Assembly: GCF_001704415.2 (NCBI RefSeq)
Contig: NC_030821.1
Coordinates: forward strand, 36,563,210 to 36,627,209
Direction of reading: 5' to 3'
Length of the DNA: 64,000 bases
Origin: Capra hircus
Taxonomy: Eukaryota; Chordata; Mammalia; Artiodactyla; Bovidae
The position numbers and the translations under genes are program-made. Below, piece by piece: positions 57,225-64,000 of this stretch. The notes beneath the pieces are model-generated. The model was not told where the DNA came from, did not search any database, and saw only the letters and a program-made list of their open reading frames with translations. Within the stretch, counting starts at the first letter, position 1, and every line of letters begins with the position of its first letter.

Positions 57225-57400
57225 CAAAATAGAAAAAGAACAGGCTTTGGAAAACTCTGGCTGAAAAATGTTAGGCAAGTTATTGAATCTGTTTACATCT
57301 TAGTTTTCTTCTCTCTAAAATGAGCATAATAATGACCTTGCCATTTTTTGTCATCATAAAATGAGCTAATAGATATAAACAGCCTTGCACCATGCTTATT
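57225..57400 (+). mobile_element. MIR SINE
   Basis: 'gttaggcaagttattgaatc', 'ttttcttctctctaaaatg' and 'agcataataatgaccttg' follow the MIR centre and end in sense orientation. Confidence 0.65.
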
Positions 57401-57744
57401 GGGTGGTGGGTAATAATTATAGACTTATTATCAATAAGAATGACATAGAAATTTTATCTTTCTATCATTTTTGTAATGTTTTCATTTTTGGAAAACTGTG
57501 TCTGTTTCAAAAATATTTGTTGAAGAAAGAAATAACTCCCTTGGCATGTTTTAAATTCCTGTTATCCTTAGAGAGCTGCTACAAAATTTCATGCAATCTA
57601 CTCAATGAATAAAGAATAGAATTGTTCAATAATGTAAGCAGAGGTGTGATGATACAATGACATGATTGTTCCAGGCTATTTCATTTATTCACCAACATAG
57701 CAGTCCCATGGGACAACACTTGGGACTCACATTAAGTTTATCTT
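57401..57744. other. Unassigned sequence
   Basis: No recognised element. Confidence 0.4.
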
Positions 57745-58010
57745 GAGAATTTTCTGTGCACTAGGCTCTGTACTTGGAGGACAGCAGTGGTCAGCAATAG
57801 CAATTGGTAATTACTGATCATCAGTAATTTTACCTGGGCCTAGACATAGGGTTTTAGATTAATTATTAGAAGCAATACCAACAATGATTTTATGAGGAAG
57901 ATAGTAATAGTGTCTTCAGTTTACAAAATTGAAAGTCCAAAGAGGTGAAATAACTAATCCAAGTTTATGGAGATAGAATGGCCGACACTGTACTCAGACT
58001 CAGGCACGTG
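57745..58010 (-). mobile_element. Reversed L2 end followed by reversed MIR
   Basis: 'tctgtgcactaggctctg' resembles the reversed L2 end. 'tcagtttacaaaattgaaag', 'gaggtgaaataactaatcc' and 'actcagactcaggcac' at about 57895-58010 follow reversed MIR. Both are diverged and may be two separate relics. Confidence 0.5.
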
Positions 58011-58650
58011 ACTCACCAGACCCACTGTTCCTGCTCTGTCAGGTAAGACTTTATCCTCAGGCAGTTTCCACTCTAATCAAATAAAGGCAATTGCTGTAAT
58101 GTAATACACTGTCCAGTCCGAGCTGATTCAGAGCACAGAGGAGATGCCATCAGAAAAGCAGTGGGCTTGCTAGGCATTCTGACTCCCCAGGTCCCCCAGT
58201 TACTTCCTCTGTTAGACTTGGAAACCTCTTGGCTCGTTACTGGTGGGTTTTCCCCTCACTTTCTCATAGAACTGCTGTGATTCATTTAGCTGGAGGTTTC
58301 AGCTGTGAGGGAAAGTACCAGTCTTTGGTCCTGTTACTCATTGGCTATGTAGAGGAGTTACATGCGGTCACTCAAAGACATCAAACATATGCTGCTTCTG
58401 ACATCTGAACTCAATGACCCCTCTGCTATCTCTAGTTCCTCTGAAAAACAGTTCTGCAAACGCGGCAGTAACTTTTCTCAGAATACTTTCTGCATGGACT
58501 TTGATTCTTTCGAGTGTGGGTCTGGGAAAAACCAGAGAAAAGATAAATTACTATAGCAGCAGCAGGCTGGCCAGACTTGTTCACATTCTATGTGTACAAT
58601 AGCTATTCTCAGAGTCACTTAAAGAAACCGTCAGGATTCCAAGGAGAAGG
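58011..58650. other. Unassigned sequence
   Basis: No recognised repeat or exon. Open frames near 58362-58602 are short. Confidence 0.4.
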
Positions 58651-58690
58651 AATGATCAAATACATATATACACTATTATGTATAAAATAG

Positions 58691-58966
58691 GGAGAAGGCA
58701 ATGGCACCCTATTCCAGTACTCTTGCCTGGAAAATCTCATGGACGGAGGAGCCTGGTGGGCTGCAGTCCATGGGGTCGCTGGGAGTCAGACACCACTGAG
58801 TGACTTCCCTTTCACTTTTCACTTTCATGCATTGGAGAAAGAAATGGCAACCCACTCCAGTGTTCTTGCCTGGAGAATCCCAGGGACAGGGGAGCCTGGT
58901 GAGCTGCTGTCTATAGGGTCGCACAGAGTCGGACACGGCTGAAGCGACTTAGCAGCAGCAGCAGCA
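58691..58966 (+). mobile_element. Bov-A2 SINE
   Basis: Complete sense dimer from 'ggagaaggcaatggcaccc' to the (AGC)n tail. Inserted in an L1 3' UTR. No clear target-site duplication was found. Confidence 0.93.
58804..58826 (-). promoter_or_regulatory. ISRE/IRF-like motif in Bov-A2 linker
   Basis: On the minus strand it reads GAAAGTGAAAAGTGAAAG followed by GGAAG. Both the 2-base and 3-base spaced GAAA pairs are intact. Activity is not shown. Confidence 0.45.
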
Positions 58967-59120
58967 ATGAGAACCTCCTATATAACACAGTGAACTCTAT
59001 TCAATGCTCTATGGTGACATAGAGGGGATATATGTATATGTGTAGCTGAGTCACTTTGCTGTACAGCAGAAATTAGCACAACATTGTAAAGCAGCTAAAT
59101 TGTAGTTTAAAAAAAGCCTC

Positions 59121-59565
59121 TTGAAAAGTAAACAAATAGTTTTCTTTCTCTCAGCTGTCGGGGACGAGACTAGACATTGCCCCTTTCTAGTGACTCATGT
59201 TAAGTTCTTTACACACAAGTTTTCCTTGGATTAAGACTTTTAACTTTTTGTAACATTCCTTTGTTTGTACCTTGTCTTAGGGGCTGCCTACCTGATTAAT
59301 GAATACATTCATACCTAATTGCCATTTGACAGAGGGAAAGTTAGTTCTTATACAAAGAGATGGAAGGAAGGAATCCAAAACACAGATGGAAACAAGCTAA
59401 GGCATGCTGGAAGGCATTATTAACCAAAGGAAGAATACAGTTGGGGAAAAGGGAGATAGGAAAGAATAAGGCAAAGTCCCTTTTCCCTTGAGCTGTTTCG
59501 ATTATCTTGTTGATAAATATTACAACCATTCATTCATTCTTTATTTAGCCTTCACTCTCCTCCAG
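59121..59565. other. Unassigned sequence
   Basis: No recognised repeat or exon. Confidence 0.4.
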
Positions 59566-59662
59566 ACACTCCAGTATTCTTGCCAGGAAGATTCCATGGA
59601 CGGAAGAGCCTTGCTGGGCTATAGTCCATGGGGTCGCGATGAGTCGGACACCACTGAGCATG
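59566..59662 (+). mobile_element. Bov-A partial unit
   Basis: 'acactccagtattcttgcc', 'gggctatagtccatgggg', 'gagtcggacaccactgagc': the 3' part of a Bov-tA or Bov-A unit in sense orientation, 5'-truncated. Confidence 0.88.
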
Positions 59663-60084
59663 CATGCTGCTTCTCCAGACAGAGTACCAGGCAGTCACCA
59701 AGAGAAAAACAAAGAGGAAGGAAACTTGGTGCCTCCTTCAGGTTCACAGTCTAGCAGTGGACACATGCATGCATGACTAGGTTACAGAAAGGCTGATTTT
59801 ACAAAGTGTAGAAGTGTACACAGTGGCTTAGAGTCATGAAACCGGTGTCCATAAAGCGGAATAGGAAATGGAGAGGCAGGCATGCCTAGGAGTCTGGGAG
59901 GAAGTTCACCTCCTGCTAGGTGGAGTTGCCTTCAGTGCTGTATACTTGCCTACATCTTGGGAAAACCTGCAGGCAGTCCCTTGGCCTCCTGGGAATTTAT
60001 GTAACATGTTTTGCTAAGTATGTCCGAGGCAGGGGTGTGCAGGGAGATAATGAGAATCTAGCAATTAGAGCTAAATATTTTGTA
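59663..60084. other. Unassigned sequence
   Basis: 'ggaaatggagaggcagg' and following words could be a diverged L2, too weak to call. No gene recognised. Confidence 0.35.
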
Positions 60085-60420
60085 TTTTTTATGTGCCAGA
60101 CACCATACTAGTCTATTTAATGATCTTGGCAACCCTACAAGTGCTTTTATTTTTTTTTTAATTTTCTTTTATTTTTTTATTGTTTTTTTATTTTATTTTT
60201 TTAAATTTTAAAATCTTTAATTCTTACATGCATTCCCAAACATGAACCCCCCTCCCACCTCCCTCCTCATAACATCTCTCTGGGTCATCCCCATGATTTA
60301 TTATTTCCATTTTACAGATAAAGGAACTGATGCCGAAGGAGGTTCAGTAATATGCTCACGGACACACAAGTGACATGTCAGAGCTGCGATTGCCTTCAGT
60401 AGTCCAGTTTTAAGTCCAAA
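60085..60420 (-). mobile_element. MIR SINE split by an L1 end
   Basis: Left piece 'tatgtgccagacaccatac', 'ttggcaaccctacaag'; right piece 'ccattttacagataaagg', 'gagctgcgattgccttc', 'gtccaaagccttaatcg'. Joined, they give one reversed MIR. Confidence 0.72.
60147..60294 (-). mobile_element. L1 3'-end fragment (bovine type)
   Basis: A long T-rich start (the reversed A-rich tail), then 'ttacatgcattcccaaac', 'atgaacccccctcccacc' and 'catctctctgggtcatcc'. Very short 5'-truncated insertion in a MIR. Confidence 0.82.
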
Positions 60421-61569
60421 GCCTTAATCGTTCTTTCTGGATACCCAGTACCTTATAATGCAGGTAAGTGGAATCTCCATTTGCAAGAAGCTCTAAAAGA
60501 ATATACCATGATAGGGATCCAGAGGGATCTGTGGCAATGCTAACTGTTAGAAAGTGAAGCATGTACCATCCTGGGATAGACACAGTCCTTTGGTTTGGGG
60601 AGATAGGGGAAGCCAAGTGAGAAAGACAAGCATCACTAGTGGTTGGAAGCAGGTGTATGGTTAAAAGGACTTGGAATAGGATAGTGTCTTCACAGTGATA
60701 CAAAAACTGAGTTTTGCGTACTATTTATGGACCCATTTTGAAGGAAGGATGTGGTGATGTGCTTTGAGCCTAAAATCTCTTGTTCTCTGTTCAGCCAGAC
60801 AGATATCTTTCATCATTTTAGTGTTCAGATTCAATATTGGTATCTGTTGAATAGGAAAACAGTAGTCACTTTTTTGGTTCAATGGATGAGTTTAAATAAA
60901 TATTTTTGTTTTGTCTGTGGGAAGCTGTAATGAAATGGAACTAGCCTTCCAAGTGCAAGTTGCAATATGTAATTAGGTAGATAAACATGGCTGTAGAAGT
61001 TCGAACTGCATGAACCTTTAGCAAAAAGCCGAGAAAAGGATATTATAGATGTCTATTGGTGAGGATATAACTCTGACTGTGGCCCGATGAGCAATGTTTC
61101 CTTGATGATAGCTTTGCCTCTTAGCTTTAGTAAATATGTGACTTTGTTTAAGTGCCCTGAAAGAGTGTGTTTTCAGTTGAAGATAGTCATTATTCATTTT
61201 AGCTTTGGGCATCAGAACTAGAAGGCTATGATGTAAAACCTATTATTCATTTAAGATTTCTTAAGGAGCATCTTGACTTCAGGTAGAAAAGAAACACAAT
61301 TAGGGTGAAAAACAGAAATCTGATTCTAATATTTTATACACAAGATTTGGATCTTTCTTGAAATGAGGGAGAGTCTGATAAAAACGTGGTTTCTTTCTAC
61401 CCTGTGTCTCCTCCAGCCTTTTTATTGAACTGAGTCATAGAGTGTTCACTCTAGCCAGCTTTCTGCTTGGTATTTTGTCCCTTTGAGCCTTCTAGTCACC
61501 CATTAATCATTTTTTTGTGTTTTAACGTGTTTTATGTAGTTGGCATGTGCTTCACAGGTAACTTAGAAA
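60421..61569. other. Unassigned sequence
   Basis: No interspersed repeat or exon recognised in about 1.1 kb. Confidence 0.4.
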
Positions 61570-62390
61570 ATAATGGTGCAATAGCAACTTAGCAGCAGCA
61601 GCAACACCTTTGCACAAATATCTTAAGGAATTGTGAGTAGGCTTCTGGGAGATAAATTGAAAAGTAAGATTACTGGGCCAAAATATAAATGCATTTGAAT
61701 GTGATGAACAGTATGGAATCACGTGAAAAGGCTGTTTGTTCTCTTGCATCAAGTGCCGAGTGTCCGTTTTCCTGCATTTTTGTTATTATTAGGTATGCTT
61801 TTTTAATTATTGTATATCTGATAGGTGAAAATGTCATGTTAGTGTTGTTTTAATTATTTCTAGTTCCTTGATAACCACAAAGATGAATATCTTTCAATAT
61901 TTATTGATGATTTGCTCTCTTTTTTTTAACTGTCTATTCAAATTCTTTGTGCATTTTCCCTAGTGATTTCAATACGTTATTCTTAGACTTGTAAGAGCTG
62001 TAAATATTGTGAGTGTTGATATTTTTTGTAAATATTTTCCCCCACTTTTCTTTATTTTTTGAAGAATCTTTATAGGCCTTTTGGCTGAGATCGCAGACGG
62101 TAAAGTGTCTGTCTACGATGTGGGAGACTCAGATTCGATCCCTAGGTTGGGAAGATTCCTTGGAGAAGGAAATGGCAATCCACTCCAGTACTATTGCCTG
62201 GAAAATCCCATGGACAGAGGAGCCTGGTAGGCTACAGTCCATGGGGTCGCAAAGAGTCGGAAACGACTGAGCGACTTCACATTCACATTTATGATATTTT
62301 TCAAAGTAACTAATTTGAAAGATTTAGTAAAATCTATCAATGTTTGTATATGCAGCCTTTGAGTTTTGTGTCTTACTTAAAAAGACTTTG

Positions 62391-62392
<2 letters not shown>
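61570..62392 (-). mobile_element. Old L1 ORF2 fragment, interrupted by Bov-tA
   Basis: Reversed L1: 'agattactgggccaaaatat', 'tgtccgttttcctgca', 'tctgataggtgaaaatgtc', 'ttctttgtgcattttccc', 'gacttgtaagagctg', then after 62290 'taaaatctatcaatgttt'. Diverged, no frame. A second Bov-tA abuts its right end. Confidence 0.65.
62074..62290 (+). mobile_element. Bov-tA SINE
   Basis: Sense copy from 'aggccttttggctgagatc' to 'gagtcggaaacgactgagc' and a 'cacattcacattt' tail. Inserted in the old L1. Confidence 0.93.

Positions 62393-62440
<48 letters not shown>
62393..62440 (+). repeat. (GT)n microsatellite
   Basis: Twenty-four uninterrupted GT units, directly before the 5' end of a sense Bov-tA. Here the repeat is on the head side, not the tail side, of the SINE. 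Confidence 0.98.
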
Positions 62441-62441
<1 letters not shown>

Positions 62442-62655
62442 TAGGCCTCCCTGGTGGCTCAGCAGGTAAAGAATCTGCCTGCAGTTCTGGAGATGCAGGA
62501 GATGTGCTTTCGATCCCTGGGTCAGGAAGACCCTATGAAGGAGGGCGTGGCAACCCATTCTAGTATTCTTGCCTGGAGAATCCTGTGGACAGAGGAGCTT
62601 GGGGGGCTACAGCCCATAGGGTCGCAAAGTCAGACAGGACTGAAGTGACTGAGCA
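62441..62655 (+). mobile_element. Bov-tA SINE
   Basis: Sense copy from 'ctaggcctccctggtggc' to 'gtcagacaggactgaag'. It has an extra 'gttctggagatgcagg' segment in the head, an apparent partial duplication of the tRNA-like part. Confidence 0.93.
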
Positions 62656-62895
62656 TACAGCACAGTGCTTTCTGTTCATAAATCAGTGCAAAATTTGTTA
62701 ATAGTCTTATTAGAAGCTTTTTCCTTCTGCTGCTTTTTGAAGCTTCTGTTATATATTTGATTCTTTCATTTGTGTATATAATGAAATAAATAGCTAATTT
62801 TTTCAAATAGATGTCTACTTTTTCTATCTGCATTTTAAGTAGCAAGCAATTTTACCTCCAAATTGAGCTATCACCTCTATCACATAATAAACTCT

Positions 62896-62942
<47 letters not shown>

Positions 62943-63834
62943 GTTTATTTCCAGACTTTTATATTCTGTTTCAATTAGTCAATTCCTGTTAGTCACCTCA
63001 ATGTTTTAACAACTGTCAGTTTGCATTTTGATTTGGTACATTGAGTTTTGTCTATGTTGATACAGAATATTTTGGCTATTCTTGGAATCTGCTCTTTTGA
63101 TGACTTTGGGAAGAGCTATTCAACATCCTTTTGAAAACTCTCAGTGGAGTTTTGATGGAAACCACATAGTACATGTAGACCCACTAGAGAAAGAAGAGTC
63201 GTCTTTCCAAGCAAGGGTGTCTCCTGGCACAGGACGTCTGCCCGCATGGTATCATGAACTGCTGCCTCTAAAATGTTTGCATTGCTTAACACTCCCAAAG
63301 TTAACACAGAAGGAAAAAATTTCCTTCTTTCTCTTAATGAATGTTAAGTTGAAACCCTGCTTTATTTCATCTGCAAAATGAAACTAAGATCCTAGGATGT
63401 CTGCCTGGGTGAGTTCCGGGCATGACATTTGAGAAGCTTTGCCATCTGGCTTTAGAGGTGATTCATAGTGGGGTTCCTGCAGGATGTTAAAATGTTGGAA
63501 AAATTATGAAAACCCGGGACTAGATTATTTAGATGAAATTTATTACATGTTCAATGAAGATCAGTTTTTATTGGACCGTATAACTTTTATCTAAAGCTGT
63601 GTACACATGACTTAGAGGGTACCACTCAATTCAGTTAATTCTCATTAAGGAAAATTATCAGTATAATTTGATAAGACAACCTGCAAATGTGTTATTTGAC
63701 ATTATATAAACCAAAATTATTAGATAAATGAATAAACATTCCCCTTTTCATTTTCTCTCCTTCCTTCCAACAATGCCTTGTTTTATTTTTAAAAGATTGG
63801 AGAAAATTGATCCATTCTCCACAGTGGTGGTAGT
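62656..63834. other. Unassigned sequence
   Basis: 'ttggctattcttggaatctg' near 63070 hints at reversed L1 ORF2, too short to call. No exon or RNA gene. A 99-codon open frame at 63082-63381 shows no known domain. Confidence 0.35.
62899..62937 (+). repeat. (CA)n microsatellite
   Basis: About nineteen CA units followed by TATATATG. Not next to a recognised SINE. Confidence 0.97.
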
Positions 63835-64000
63835 GTTGTTTAGTTGCTGAGTCGTGTCTGACTCTTTTGTGACCCCATGGACTGTAACCCACCAGGCTTC
63901 TCTGACCATGGGATTTCCTTGGCAAGAATACTTGAGTGGGTTGCCATTTCCTTCTCCAGGGAATCTCCCGACCCAGGAATCAAACTTGTGTCTCCGGCAT
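63835..64000 (-). mobile_element. Bov-tA SINE, cut by window end
   Basis: Reverse copy from 'gttgtttagttgctgagtc' through the Bov-A unit into the tRNA-like head ('cgacccaggaatcaaac'). The last bases of the head lie beyond the window. Confidence 0.93.

Larger units (their letters stand above)
58651..59120 (+). mobile_element. L1 3' UTR, split by a Bov-A2
   Basis: Left piece 'tatatacactattatgtat'; right piece 'agtgaactctattcaatgc', 'gtagctgagtcactttgc', 'acaacattgtaaagcagc'. Joined, they match the L1 3' UTR end found at 54225-54440. Confidence 0.78.

Overview
The window is nuclear DNA of a ruminant (Pecora), most likely a bovid. The evidence is the density of ruminant-restricted repeats: BovB (RTE) LINEs, their satellite SINEs Bov-tA and Bov-A2, a CHR-2-type tRNA-Glu SINE, bovine-type L1 3' ends and a mariner-like miniature element. 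Beneath these lie mammal-wide relics (MIR, L2, old L1, ERVL-type LTRs, a hAT remnant). I cannot separate cattle from sheep, goat or deer on this evidence.

I found no host protein-coding exon, RNA gene, CRISPR array or operon. The open frames with recognisable protein similarity are retrotransposon remains, chiefly BovB reverse transcriptase and endonuclease pieces. The longest open frame outside recognised repeats (about 221 codons, 55092-55757 +) has no recognisable domain and I do not call it a gene. The window reads as an intergenic or intronic stretch.

Layout. 1-9 kb: old LTR and L1 pieces, Bov-A2 and Bov-tA copies, and an L2 split by BovB. 9.1-12.5 kb: repeat-poor, with a CTCF-like motif and a long (AC)n. 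13.1-16.5 kb: near-full-length but broken BovB. 16.6-18 kb: mariner miniature, old L1 and L2. 18.9-21.7 kb: an L1 interrupted by a 5'-inverted (twin-primed) BovB and by a Bov-A2. 21.7-34 kb: mixed old repeats, with a head-to-head Bov-tA pair at 25.8-26.2 kb. 34.2-36.5 kb: L2 split by BovB and Bov-tA. 37-41.5 kb: split MIR, old L1 and a repeat-poor block. 41.5-43.8 kb: L2 containing a Bov-tA that contains an L1, plus a BovB. 44-50 kb: mixed, with an intact CHR-2 SINE. 50-54.4 kb: several L1 ends. 54.4-64 kb: mostly unassigned sequence with Bov-A2, Bov-tA, MIR and old L1.

Relationships. BovB, Bov-tA and Bov-A2 copies share a 3' tail (GAGTCGGACACGACTGAG-like), as expected if BovB enzymes move the SINEs. 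At least fifteen insertions have target-site duplications that I could read directly, so the order of several nested insertions can be set. I did not find a previously undescribed system. The best observations are the twin-primed BovB, the three-level nest, the damaged near-full-length BovB, interferon-response-like motifs in Bov-A2 copies, and one CTCF-like site in single-copy-looking sequence.
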